From Bacillota bacterium (lineage in GTDB: Bacteria; Bacillota; Clostridia; Lachnospirales; Lachnospiraceae), in NCBI GenBank assembly GCA_023423335.1, contig JAFAFU010000051.1, positions 62,001-126,000 on the forward strand: DNA of 64,000 nt. The letters run 5' to 3'. This document shows, one piece after another, positions 49,700 through 58,326 of the stretch. The notes under the pieces are model-generated. The model saw only the letters and a program-made list of their open reading frames with translations. It made no database searches and was not told the origin of the DNA. Each line of letters opens with the position of its first letter. Position 1 is the first letter of the stretch. Both the position numbers and the translations under genes were made by a program.

Positions 49700-50533
49700 A
49701 TGAACAATTTAAAAAAAGTAATCGCATCAAAAAAGCTTGTCACGGCGGTTTGGATTCTGGGGCTGGTTGCAATATGGGAGACCGGAGCAACGATTATTGA
49801 GCGGACCAAGCGTTCTCCGGAGAATGTGCTCCCGCACCTGGGCAAAATTCTTCAATCCGTATTCAGCCAGGATACGGTAAGCAAAAACCAGACAGCACTG
49901 CAGATCGTACTGAGCAATGCCGGAATAACCCTTTGGAGGGCGCTTATCGGTTTTATCATAGGGATTGCAATCGGTTTTGCTTTAGCGTTACTCATGAATT
50001 TGTTTATCGGAGTGGAAAAGACCATATTTCCCTATCTGATGGCGATTCAGATGATTCCGATCCTGGGTATGGCACCGATTGTCCTGGCTGTTACCAAGGA
50101 CATAGATAAAAGCCGGATTGTTATCGCAGCCATACTTACCTTTTACCCGGTTGCCACCAATACCCTGGCCGGCTTTAAATCGGTGGAGAAGGAAAAGCAT
50201 GAGCTGATGCACTCCATAGCGGCAAGTAAATATCAGATCTATCGTAAGCTGCTGATACCCTCCTGTAAGCCCTATCTTTTTACCGGATTAAAAATATCGG
50301 CGCCGATGGCAATCACCGCCTCCATACTGGTGGATACGCTGCAGGGCGGCGGAGGCCTGGGCTGTATGCTGTCCCAATCCTTAAAGCATGCCATGTCCAT
50401 CTATGTATTCTGGCAGATCGTATTCTTCAGTGCGGCAATCGGTATCTTAAGCTACTATCTTATGTCCGTGATTGAAAACCTGACATCGCCGTATAAGCAT
50501 AAAAAAGTGAAGAGGGAAAGCGGATGGAATTAA
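49700..50533 (+). CDS. NitT/TauT-type ABC transporter permease 1
   Basis: A 277-residue permease with six spans. LVAIWETGATII opens the typical SsuC-like domain and the EAA loop is MHSIAASKYQIYRKLLIPSCKPYLFTGLKIS. ATG 49700 follows GGAGGGAGG. Its last ten bases overlap the next permease gene, implying translational coupling and a heterodimer of the two permeases. Confidence 0.9.
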   Translation: MNNLKKVIASKKLVTAVWILGLVAIWETGATIIERTKRSPENVLPHLGKILQSVFSQDTVSKNQTALQIVLSNAGITLWRALIGFIIGIAIGFALALLMNLFIGVEKTIFPYLMAIQMIPILGMAPIVLAVTKDIDKSRIVIAAILTFYPVATNTLAGFKSVEKEKHELMHSIAASKYQIYRKLLIPSCKPYLFTGLKISAPMAITASILVDTLQGGGGLGCMLSQSLKHAMSIYVFWQIVFFSAAIGILSYYLMSVIENLTSPYKHKKVKRESGWN

Positions 50534-51348
50534 TAAAAAAGAAGGCCAGAAAAATAAGCGGTTTGGGGAAGCAGAAGGCGGCTACAATTCTATATCCGGT
50601 CATATTCGGCATTATCTTTATCGTGCTGTGGCAAACACAGATACTGCATAAGGTGATTGGTGCGGATACCTTTACCTTACCCCTGCCGGGAAGAATTATC
50701 AGCATAATCCGGGATAACGCTCCGGCCATTCTGATTAATGTGAAGGCAACGGTAACTGTGGCAATCGGAGGCTTGATCCTGGGGTCTTTGTTCGGTCTTC
50801 TCCTGGCGGTGACCGCCACATTTATGCCCAAATGGGGAGCAGGAGGCCTTACCATCGCCTCGGCCTTTAATGCCATACCGATTATCGCCATAGCGCCGAT
50901 CTTAAACAATCTCACGAAGGATTTCAGTAAGAACCCGAATACCCGAAGTATGCTGGCTAAAATGCTGGTGGTTATGATCACCTGCACGGTCTCCATGAGC
51001 ATTAATGCATACCGGGGTTTTACAGAGCTGAGACCATACTCCCTGGACTTAATGAAATCCTATGCCGCGGGCAGAGCGGCTATTTTCTTTAAGCTGCGGG
51101 TGCCGAATTGCATCCCGTATCTGTTTACGGCACTCCGGGTCAGCGTTCCCGCTTGTGTGATCAGCGCACTGGTCAGTGAATATTTTGCGGAATATATCAT
51201 CGGAGTCGGCCGCCAGATCAGGGAAAATATCGTACTGGCACAGTATGCGACAGCCTGGGCCTATATTATAGTAGCCTGTCTGATCGGTATCATCCTGTAT
51301 ATCCTTCTGTTAATTGCAGAAGGGATCCTGTTAAAAGGCCGCCGTTAG
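50524..51348 (+). CDS. NitT/TauT-type ABC transporter permease 2
   Basis: A 274-residue permease related to the preceding one; the EAA loop is MKSYAAGRAAIFFKLRVPNCIPYLFTALRVS. FGIIFIVLWQTQILHKVIGADTFTLPLPGRI gives the standard opening. Two different permeases are usual in hydroxymethylpyrimidine/riboflavin-type systems of this class and agree with pyrimidine-like cargo. Confidence 0.9.
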   Translation: MELIKKKARKISGLGKQKAATILYPVIFGIIFIVLWQTQILHKVIGADTFTLPLPGRIISIIRDNAPAILINVKATVTVAIGGLILGSLFGLLLAVTATFMPKWGAGGLTIASAFNAIPIIAIAPILNNLTKDFSKNPNTRSMLAKMLVVMITCTVSMSINAYRGFTELRPYSLDLMKSYAAGRAAIFFKLRVPNCIPYLFTALRVSVPACVISALVSEYFAEYIIGVGRQIRENIVLAQYATAWAYIIVACLIGIILYILLLIAEGILLKGRR

Positions 51349-51395
51349 CAGCGGGCTTCAGATAGATAATCATTTAAATCATGAGGAGGTTTCAT

Positions 51396-52592
51396 ATGAA
51401 AAAATTATCAAAAGGAAAAGTAACAAAGCTCTTTGTCTTATTGCTGGCCTGTACCCTGGCAGTATCCCTGTTCACAGGATGCAAAAGTACAAAAAAGGAT
51501 TCCGTGGAGGAGACTGGGGGAGACAAGGCTGCCGATACACCTGCGGAAAAAACGGAGCCGACGACAGCTCCGACAGGGGAAATCACAGGACCCTATTATG
51601 ATGCGGCAGCAGCGGTGGGAGATATCGTGGTTGATGCGGCCGGTAAAGGCCAGGTTGGTAACTGGGGACTCGGCAATGAATATGAGGTCCAGGCGCTGCT
51701 GTCCAAATACGGTCAGGGAACCACATATTTAAGCCAGGCCTTTGATATGGACGGCTTTGACGATGACTCCATCCTGCTGGCTTCCGCCATGACCTATAAT
51801 GAATTGGGCCTGGTCGTGAATGATTATGACGGCGGCTACGGGTATGGTGACGGGGTAAGGTATATTGATATGAATGATGAGGGTGTCGCCATGCTGGAGG
51901 ATAACATCTTCTGTACGAAGGCCTTTGCGGAAGCGAATCCCAATACGGTAAAAGCCTTTATTTATGCCTCCATGAAGGGATGGGAATATGCCTGTGCAAA
52001 CCCGGAGGAGGCTGCGGAAATCGTTTATAATTACGGGTCCTCCGTATCCGGCGAGCATCAGGCTTATATGGCCTCCGAGGTAAAGAAGCTGGTCGAGACG
52101 GATTCTGCCGGTGCCGCGGTGAGTGATTACGGTAAAATGGACGAGGCTGCCCTGCAGCAGACCCTGAACCTTGCAAAACAGTATATAAAGCTCAGTGACT
52201 CCGCAGCAGCGGATAAGCTGCAGCAGCTTACCCTTGAGGATATCAGGGATACCTCTTACTGGGAGGCGGCATCTGCCTCAGACGGAACCTTTGGTCCCCT
52301 GGAAAAAACGGAGGTCTCCATACAGTTAAAATGGCTGCCCCAGGCGCAGTTTATGGGCTATTATGTGGCCCTGGAAAAGGGTTATTATGATGAGGTCGGC
52401 TTAAAGGTGGATATTATATCCGGCGGCGGAGATATCGGTGAAACGACGGCGGTCTACACGGGGCAGGTCGATTTTGGCGTAACCTGGGTATCCAATCTGA
52501 TCGCAGCCAATGCCGGCGGCATGGAGCTGCTTGAAATCGCCCAGGTATACCAGAGATCCGGGTTGGTATTGGTATACAAGATTAACGAATAG
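51396..52592 (+). CDS. Circularly permuted NMT1/THI5-like substrate-binding lipoprotein
   Basis: A 398-residue lipoprotein (lipobox LFTGC, Cys29) and binding partner of the ABC system. The order of its two halves is reversed. Residues 308-396 (SIQLKWLPQAQFMGYYVALE, then VDFGVTWVSNLIAANAGG and YQRSGLVLVYK) are what normally follow the signal peptide. Residues 85-215 (VGNWGLGNEYEVQALLSKYG, AMTYNELGLVV, GVAMLEDNIFCTK, NPEEAAEIV) are what normally follow that segment. So normal second half, then normal first half, in one unbroken frame. The fold should be kept if the old termini are joined. ATG 51396 follows GAGGAGG. Confidence 0.88.
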   Translation: MKKLSKGKVTKLFVLLLACTLAVSLFTGCKSTKKDSVEETGGDKAADTPAEKTEPTTAPTGEITGPYYDAAAAVGDIVVDAAGKGQVGNWGLGNEYEVQALLSKYGQGTTYLSQAFDMDGFDDDSILLASAMTYNELGLVVNDYDGGYGYGDGVRYIDMNDEGVAMLEDNIFCTKAFAEANPNTVKAFIYASMKGWEYACANPEEAAEIVYNYGSSVSGEHQAYMASEVKKLVETDSAGAAVSDYGKMDEAALQQTLNLAKQYIKLSDSAAADKLQQLTLEDIRDTSYWEAASASDGTFGPLEKTEVSIQLKWLPQAQFMGYYVALEKGYYDEVGLKVDIISGGGDIGETTAVYTGQVDFGVTWVSNLIAANAGGMELLEIAQVYQRSGLVLVYKINE

Positions 52593-52641
52593 ATCACGGC
52601 TGCTGCGGCTGCCGTAAGACTTGAAGAAAGGAGGTCGGATC

Positions 52642-54015
52642 ATGGATTTGATTATAAAAAATGGATTGATTGTCACGGCCACGGAAAGCTTTCGGGCGGA
52701 CATTGCCGTGGAGGCCGGGAAGATCGTCTGCATCGGTTCGGGAATTCTCCCGGAGGCGAAACAGGTGGTGGATGCGGCCGGAAAATTAGTATTGCCCGGA
52801 GCCATTGATGTGCATACCCATCTGGCCATGCCTTTTGGCGGAACGATCTCCGCTGACAGCTATCTGTCAGGAACCAGAGCGGCGGCCTGCGGCGGCGTTA
52901 CCACGGTATTTGATTATCCCATGCAAAGAAAGGGAAAGGGAATTGTGGAGACTGTGGAAGCCAGGAAACAGCTATGTGCACCGGAGGCCTGTGTGGATTA
53001 TGCGTTCCATTGCTGCATTACGGATTTAAACGGCGGCTCCCTGCTGGAGGAATTTGCAGAGGCAGTCGATTATGGCATAACCAGCTTTAAATGCTTTCTT
53101 GTGTATAAGAAGGAAGGCATGATGGTGGATGATGCCACCCTGGTTAAGGTCATGCAAAAGGCGAAAGAGGCGGGGGCGATTACAAACATTCATGCGGAGA
53201 ATCCGGATATAATTGATCTGAACATAGAGCAGTTCCTAAAGGAGGGCAAAACCTCCGCCTGGTATCATTACTTAAGCCGCCCGGAATTTGTGGAGGCAGA
53301 GGCGGATAAACGGGCGGTGCATTGGGCCAAGTCGGTCCAGGCACCCCTGTACCTGGTGCATATGGCGGATAAGGAAGGCCTGGAGGCTGCCATTGCAGCA
53401 AAACTGGAGGGCTATCCGGTCTACATCGAAACCTGTCCGCAGTACCTGGAGTTTACTTCGGAGGTATATAAACGGGAGGACGGAAGGAATTTCGTATGCT
53501 CCCCTCCGATGAAGGGTCAGGACAGCCAGGATGCCCTGTGGCATGCAATCAAAATGGGACTGATCGATACGGTTGCCACGGATCATTGTCCCTTCCAAAG
53601 CTATGAGAAGGACTGGGGCAAGGATGATTTCACGAAGATACCCAACGGCTGCGCCGGCATAGAAAACCTGTATCCGTATATGCTGTCGGCGGCCAATCAG
53701 GGCAGGATTACCTTCAACAGGGCGGTAGAGCTCTGTGCAGCGAATCCGGCCAGAATATTCGGCTGTCCGGAGAAAGGGTCACTTACCGTGGGTAAGGATG
53801 CCGACATTGTGATTTATGATCCGGATAAAGAATTTACTGTTTCGGTAAATAACATGCATTCCGATTATGACCATACCATATGGGAGGGAAAAACCCTGCG
53901 GGGATATCCCGTCCAGACCTATGTCAGAGGCAGATTAGTGTATGACAACGGCAGCTTTGTCGGTGAACCGGGGTATGGACAATTTATAAAACGCAAGCCA
54001 AGTACAATGTCCTGA
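52642..54015 (+). CDS. hydA: Dihydropyrimidinase / D-hydantoinase
   Basis: Zinc amidohydrolase that opens dihydrouracil or dihydrothymine to N-carbamoyl-beta-amino acids, the second step of reductive pyrimidine breakdown. The 457-residue product shows IDVHTHLAMPFGG (metal His pair), GITSFKCFLVYKK with the carboxylated lysine, NIHAENPD and LYLVHMADKEG (metal His), and VATDHCPF (metal Asp). ATG 52642 follows AAAGGAGGTC. It lies between the transporter and the dehydrogenase genes, as expected of a pyd operon. Confidence 0.95.
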   Translation: MDLIIKNGLIVTATESFRADIAVEAGKIVCIGSGILPEAKQVVDAAGKLVLPGAIDVHTHLAMPFGGTISADSYLSGTRAAACGGVTTVFDYPMQRKGKGIVETVEARKQLCAPEACVDYAFHCCITDLNGGSLLEEFAEAVDYGITSFKCFLVYKKEGMMVDDATLVKVMQKAKEAGAITNIHAENPDIIDLNIEQFLKEGKTSAWYHYLSRPEFVEAEADKRAVHWAKSVQAPLYLVHMADKEGLEAAIAAKLEGYPVYIETCPQYLEFTSEVYKREDGRNFVCSPPMKGQDSQDALWHAIKMGLIDTVATDHCPFQSYEKDWGKDDFTKIPNGCAGIENLYPYMLSAANQGRITFNRAVELCAANPARIFGCPEKGSLTVGKDADIVIYDPDKEFTVSVNNMHSDYDHTIWEGKTLRGYPVQTYVRGRLVYDNGSFVGEPGYGQFIKRKPSTMS

Positions 54016-54075
54016 ACATCATTTAAAACGATAATATTCCAACCTTCCCCAGGTATTAATTAGGACATTGTACTT
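54000..54075 (+). repeat. 14-bp inverted repeat spanning the hydA-preA gap
   Basis: AAGTACAATGTCCT (54000-54013, covering the end of hydA) and its exact complement AGGACATTGTACTT (54062-54075) flank 48 bases. It could fold as a long-looped RNA stem or be the scar or ends of a small inserted element. No T-run follows, so it is not a standard terminator. Confidence 0.6.
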
Positions 54076-54087
54076 TGCTAATAAATT

Positions 54088-54152
54088 TTGAAGGCAGATA
54101 TTGTGCTGCCGCAGGGATTTGCAGATTTTCGGCAGAATGGAGGATTGATATG
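54088..54152 (+). repeat. 5' leader repeat, diverged copy, before preA
   Basis: TTGAAGGCAGATATTGTGCT, GCCGCAGGGATTTGCAGATT, TTCGGCAGAATGGAGG and then GATTGATATG match the leader before murF and arsC, with scattered changes. From TTG 54088 it encodes LKADIVLPQGFADFRQNGGL plus Ile, and the TGA overlaps the preA ATG (ATGA). Compare the murF leader peptide LKIVLAPGFAGIGRWELL. No clear ribosome site precedes the TTG. Confidence 0.55.
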
Positions 54153-55664
54153 AATAAGGAATATACGGAGCTGACACTGATGGAAGCAGCAGGAGGCTGT
54201 CTGCTGTGTAATGAGGCACCCTGTACCAAAGTCTGTCCCCACAGCATTCCGATCGATGCTGTGATACGCTCCCTCCGGTTTGAGAATCCTCACGGTGCTG
54301 CCAATAAGCTTCCCGATGAGCTGCCCTGCTTTTCCTGCGGGACAAAGGAATGCCGGAGGGCCTGCCTAAAGGGCAGAATTAACCGTGAGATTCCGATTGA
54401 TGAGGTCCTGGAGCTGCTGTCCGCCTATGATAAAACGGAACGTAAGGAGGTTGACCTGTCCATAGATTTCTGTGGGATAAGATGTGGGAATCCGTTCTTT
54501 TTGTCCTCTTCTGTGGTAGGAAGCAATTATGACATGGTCGCAAAAGCCTTCCGGATGGGCTGGGCGGGGGTTGCCTTTAAGACAATCGGGACCTTTGTTC
54601 CGAAGGAGGTTTCTCCAAGGTTTGATGCCTTGAGAAAGGAAGCCGTACCCTTTGTCGGCTTTAAAAACATTGAGCAGATATCGGATCATAGCCTGGAGGA
54701 GAATCTGGGATATCTGAAGCGGCTGAAAAAGGAGTTTCCCGAAAAAGTTCTGATTGCCTCAATCATGGGACAGACCGAAGAGGAATGGACCTATCTGGCA
54801 AAGCTTATGACCGATGCAGGGGCGGATATCCTGGAATGCAACTTCTCCTGTCCCCATATGGCGGCGGACGGACTTGGCTCTGATGTGGGAGAGAGGCCGG
54901 AGCTGGTCGCAGCTTACACCAGGGCGGTCAGAAGGGGATCCCGTCTTCCGATTCTGGCAAAGATGACACCGAATACAGGAAATATGACGCTTCCTGCCAT
55001 AGCTGCAGTAGAAGCGGGGGCTGACGGCATCGCAGCCATTAATACAATAAAAAGCATCATGAACGTCGACCTGGATACCTTTTCCTCCGGGCCGGATGTG
55101 GAAGGCCGTACCAGCGTGGGGGGATATTCCGGGAAAGCGGTAAAACCCATTGCCCTGCGTTTCATACAGTCCCTTAAAAGCTGTGACAGGCTGGCGGATA
55201 TTCCGGTCAGCGGCATGGGAGGAATAGAGACCTGGCGGGATGCTGCGGAGTATCTGGCCCTCGGCTGTGAAAACATACAGGTTACCACTGCGGTCATGCA
55301 GTACGGGTATCGGGTGATTGATGATATGATTGAGGGCATGAGTCTGTATCTAAGCTCCCATGGACATGGAAGCATCAGGGAAATCATCGGTAAAGCCCTG
55401 CCTAAGGTGGTTTCGGCGGAGGAGCTTAACAGAGACAGTATCTGTTATCCGAAGTTTTACAGGGCTGACTGTCTGGGTTGCGGTCGCTGTTATATCTCCT
55501 GCTATGACGGCGGTCACCAGGCAATCCGGCAGGAAGAAGCGACAGGAAAACCGACGCTGGATCCCGGAAAATGTGTCGGCTGCCATCTTTGTCTGGCGGT
55601 TTGTCCTGTCCGGGCCATCGGGAAAGGCACCAGGGTGAAGAAAATAAGCACATTGACAGCGTAG
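54150..55664 (+). CDS. preA: Dihydropyrimidine dehydrogenase, PreA-type with extra N-terminal Fe-S domain
   Basis: A 504-residue FMN enzyme that reduces uracil or thymine, the first step of the pathway. N-terminal cysteines (CLLCNEAPCTKVCP, then CFSCGTKECRRAC, residues 17-80) match domain I of mammalian DPD and PreT. The FMN barrel (about 105-410) carries ECNFSCPHMAADGLGSDVG, with Ser at the catalytic position as in bacterial PreA. The C-terminus has two ferredoxin clusters (CLGCGRCYISC and CVGCHLCLAVCPV). The FAD and NAD(P)H domains are absent and no PreT gene is nearby, so the electron donor may be ferredoxin or a distant flavoprotein. Confidence 0.93.
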   Translation: MNKEYTELTLMEAAGGCLLCNEAPCTKVCPHSIPIDAVIRSLRFENPHGAANKLPDELPCFSCGTKECRRACLKGRINREIPIDEVLELLSAYDKTERKEVDLSIDFCGIRCGNPFFLSSSVVGSNYDMVAKAFRMGWAGVAFKTIGTFVPKEVSPRFDALRKEAVPFVGFKNIEQISDHSLEENLGYLKRLKKEFPEKVLIASIMGQTEEEWTYLAKLMTDAGADILECNFSCPHMAADGLGSDVGERPELVAAYTRAVRRGSRLPILAKMTPNTGNMTLPAIAAVEAGADGIAAINTIKSIMNVDLDTFSSGPDVEGRTSVGGYSGKAVKPIALRFIQSLKSCDRLADIPVSGMGGIETWRDAAEYLALGCENIQVTTAVMQYGYRVIDDMIEGMSLYLSSHGHGSIREIIGKALPKVVSAEELNRDSICYPKFYRADCLGCGRCYISCYDGGHQAIRQEEATGKPTLDPGKCVGCHLCLAVCPVRAIGKGTRVKKISTLTA

Positions 55665-55691
55665 TCCTGGAAGGAAAGGGAGGTAATCAGC

Positions 55692-56933
55692 GTGGTAACA
55701 TGCAGTTTGGATAGAATGGATGAAAAGATCAAGACCTTTGGCAGGTTTGGGGATACCGGAAAGGGCGGAATAACACGGCTGTCCCTGTCGCCGGAGGCAT
55801 TGGCTGCCCGGGCGGAGTTTAGGAAAAGGATGGAGGCGCTCGGGGCATCCGTGGTGACGGATGATATGGCAAATATGTATGCCACAATCCCGGGGACAGA
55901 AAACCTGCCGGCTATTTTGGCCGGTTCCCATATGGATTCGGTAAAACAGGGCGGAAATTATGATGGGATCTTGGGCGTTTTGGCCGCGATGGAAGTGGTC
56001 GAGACGATTGTATTGGAGAATATCCCCCACAGGCATCCGATTACGGTGATTGTCTGGACCAATGAAGAGGGCGCCCGCTTTGAACCGGCAATGATGTCCT
56101 CCGGTGTTATCTGCGGCAAATTTAAGAAGGAAGAGATGCTGGCATCCGAAGCAAAGGATATTCCCGGGTATACCTTCGGGGAGGCCCTGGAAGCCAGCGG
56201 ATATAAGGGAGAGGAAGCAAACCGGGTAAGTCCGGATAAGTATAAGGCTCTGGTTGAATTACACATTGAGCAGGGGCCTGTGCTGGAGACAGAGGGCTAT
56301 GATATCGGGGTTGTGGAAGGGGTATGCGGTATGATCAATTATGAATTTACCTTTACCGGCCAGGCAGGCCATGCGGGAACAACTCCGATGAAATACCGGA
56401 AAGACGCCCTGTATGCGGCAGTAAAAACCATCCATTACCTCCATGAGGAACTGGACCGGCTGGATAGCAGGCTCGTATATACGACCGGGAAAATCTCCGC
56501 TCATCCGAACATCCACACGATTATTCCGGATGAAGTGAAATTTACACTGGACGTGCGACATCAGAATCCGGAGGTAATCCGTCAGGTGCTGGAGATTATA
56601 CGAAGAATACCGCCGGAAGTGGAGAAATGCAAAGTAAGCTATAACGAAGCCTGGTCACGGAAAACGGTGGCATTTACCCCGGAGCTGGTGGATTATGTAC
56701 AAAAAAGTGCGTATGAATTCGGCTATCCGTATAAGAGGATGTACAGCGGACCGGGACATGATGCACAATTCGTCATTGACCTGCTGCCGGCTGCGATGAT
56801 TTTTGTTCCCAGCACGGATGGTCACAGCCATTGTGAGCTGGAATATACTCCGGTGGAGAATTGTCTGAAGGGCGCCAATGTATTATTAAGGACCCTGCTT
56901 TTCATTGACCGCAGTGACGGGCAATCCCAATGA
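55692..56933 (+). CDS. Zn-dependent amidohydrolase, probable beta-ureidopropionase
   Basis: A 413-residue M20-type enzyme of the HyuC/AmaB/allantoate-amidohydrolase group. It should hydrolyse N-carbamoyl-beta-alanine to beta-alanine, CO2 and ammonia, the third step. Metal ligands lie in AGSHMDSVKQGGNYDGILG, TNEEGARFEPAMMSSG and HIEQGPVLE; GHAGTTPM belongs to the lid/dimer domain, and SGPGHDAQF with DGHSHCELEYT complete the active site. Allantoate or other N-carbamoyl acids are alternative substrates, but the neighbours settle the assignment. GTG at 55692 after GGGAGG is the start. Last gene of the island. Confidence 0.9.
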   Translation: MVTCSLDRMDEKIKTFGRFGDTGKGGITRLSLSPEALAARAEFRKRMEALGASVVTDDMANMYATIPGTENLPAILAGSHMDSVKQGGNYDGILGVLAAMEVVETIVLENIPHRHPITVIVWTNEEGARFEPAMMSSGVICGKFKKEEMLASEAKDIPGYTFGEALEASGYKGEEANRVSPDKYKALVELHIEQGPVLETEGYDIGVVEGVCGMINYEFTFTGQAGHAGTTPMKYRKDALYAAVKTIHYLHEELDRLDSRLVYTTGKISAHPNIHTIIPDEVKFTLDVRHQNPEVIRQVLEIIRRIPPEVEKCKVSYNEAWSRKTVAFTPELVDYVQKSAYEFGYPYKRMYSGPGHDAQFVIDLLPAAMIFVPSTDGHSHCELEYTPVENCLKGANVLLRTLLFIDRSDGQSQ

Positions 56934-56961
56934 TATTCCCAATTGATTGAAGACATAGCAG

Positions 56962-57007
56962 AAAAGGGTTGGAAATACCTGTATAAGCGGTATCCTCCAG
57001 CCCTTTT
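56962..57007. terminator. Terminator between the pyd operon and the Ig-like gene
   Basis: AAAAGGG (56962-56968) pairs with CCCTTTT (57001-57007), with further ATACC/GGTAT pairing inside. The symmetric A/T flanks suit two convergent genes. Confidence 0.7.
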
Positions 57008-57069
57008 CACAGCGAGAAAACAGTGTGTTTTTTCGCAAAAGCCTGTCCTGCTATTCCCCACAAATGATT

Positions 57070-58062
57070 TTATTCAGTTACATTAACAGTACATCGGACC
57101 TTGATACCGTCCTCTGCGGCATAGATATAGGCCCGGCCTTTCTTTACGGCGGTGATGGTTCCCCTTTCATTCACAGCTGCTACATTTACATTGCTTGTGG
57201 ACCAGACCGGAGAGTTACCGGAGGACACGGCTGCCGTAAGTGCTGCGGTTTCTCCCTTTTTCAGGGTCAGCTCCGTAAGATTTAAGGTAATCACAGGCTG
57301 TTCCACAATAACCTCACAGCGCTTCTCTATCCCGTCCACCGTAGCCGTGATCGTAGCGGTACCATGCTTTAACGCGGTAACAGTTCCGTTCTCATCGACG
57401 ATAGCGATACTTTTCCGGTTCGTTTTCCAAACCGGACGGATGCCGGAGGATACTGCTGCGGTAAGCTGATAGGTATTTCCCCGGTACAGCTTTAAGCTGG
57501 TATTACTGAGCTTGATGTCGGGGGTCTTCACCGTAAGCTTACAGGTGGCAGAGCCCCCGTCCGCCGAAGCGGTAATTATGGTTTCACCGGGTTTTAGGGC
57601 GGTTACGTTGCCATACTCGTCTACCGTGGCGATGCTTTTTTTGCTGGTCTTCCAGGTAACCGGTGATTTATTTGAGGTTGTGGCCGTAAGCCTTAATGCG
57701 GCTCCCCGTTCCAACGAGGCGCCGGTGCGGCTGATCGTTACCTTCGTTTTGTTGACTGTGACCCGGCAGGAGGCCTCGGCATTTTTAATCTTTGCAGTAA
57801 TAACTGCAGAACCGGATTTTTTGGCAGTAACCTTCCCATAGGTATTTACGGAAGCGACGGATGAATTGCTGCTCTTCCAGGTAGGGCGGGAAAGATTTGA
57901 GGCTATGGCAATCAGATAGAATTCATCTCCGATATCAGCGTTGGCGCTGTACTGGGAGAGTACGAGGAAGGCATAGGATGTGCCGGCTTTGGCGGTATGG
58001 ACTGGGGATGAAAGCAGGATAAAACATAGAATAAATACTGAGAGTTTCTTGATCTGTGGCAT
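57070..58062 (-). CDS. Secreted protein of four Big_2 Ig-like repeats
   Basis: A 330-residue exported protein. A signal peptide (IKKLSVFILCFILLSSPVHTAKA) precedes four bacterial Ig-like (Big_2) repeats of about 75-80 residues, each with the pattern W(K/S)(S/T)S..S(I/V)A.V(D/N)..G.(V/I)TA(L/K)K.G.A.I.A. There is no catalytic domain or sortase signal. Such repeats act as spacers or adhesive modules at the surface; here they form the whole mature protein. ATG 58062 follows GGAGGAATTCC; an in-frame start at 58128 would spoil the signal peptide. Confidence 0.85.
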   Translation of the reverse strand: MPQIKKLSVFILCFILLSSPVHTAKAGTSYAFLVLSQYSANADIGDEFYLIAIASNLSRPTWKSSNSSVASVNTYGKVTAKKSGSAVITAKIKNAEASCRVTVNKTKVTISRTGASLERGAALRLTATTSNKSPVTWKTSKKSIATVDEYGNVTALKPGETIITASADGGSATCKLTVKTPDIKLSNTSLKLYRGNTYQLTAAVSSGIRPVWKTNRKSIAIVDENGTVTALKHGTATITATVDGIEKRCEVIVEQPVITLNLTELTLKKGETAALTAAVSSGNSPVWSTSNVNVAAVNERGTITAVKKGRAYIYAAEDGIKVRCTVNVTE

Positions 58063-58326
58063 GGAATTCCTCCTGACATGGAGTGAGGAATAGCAGCCTT
58101 GTTCAGGTAATAACAGACTTTGCTTCATTGTACCACCGGGGAAAATGAAAGTAAATTAGTCAATATAATGAAATAATGAGGGGGCTTTCGTGATATCGCA
58201 ATAATAAAGATGGTAATATTCCCGGAATAGAGGTATAATACAGACGGCTTAAAGAATGGTAAGGATACATCGTAAATCAAAAATTACGGATTAAGCTGAA
58301 AATTTAAGATAAATTGAGGAGAAACG

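Noticed and set aside
57070..58062. Repetitive DNA in this stretch as a possible repeat array
   Set aside because: The repetition is explained by four Ig-like domains in one coding frame; the DNA copies are diverged.
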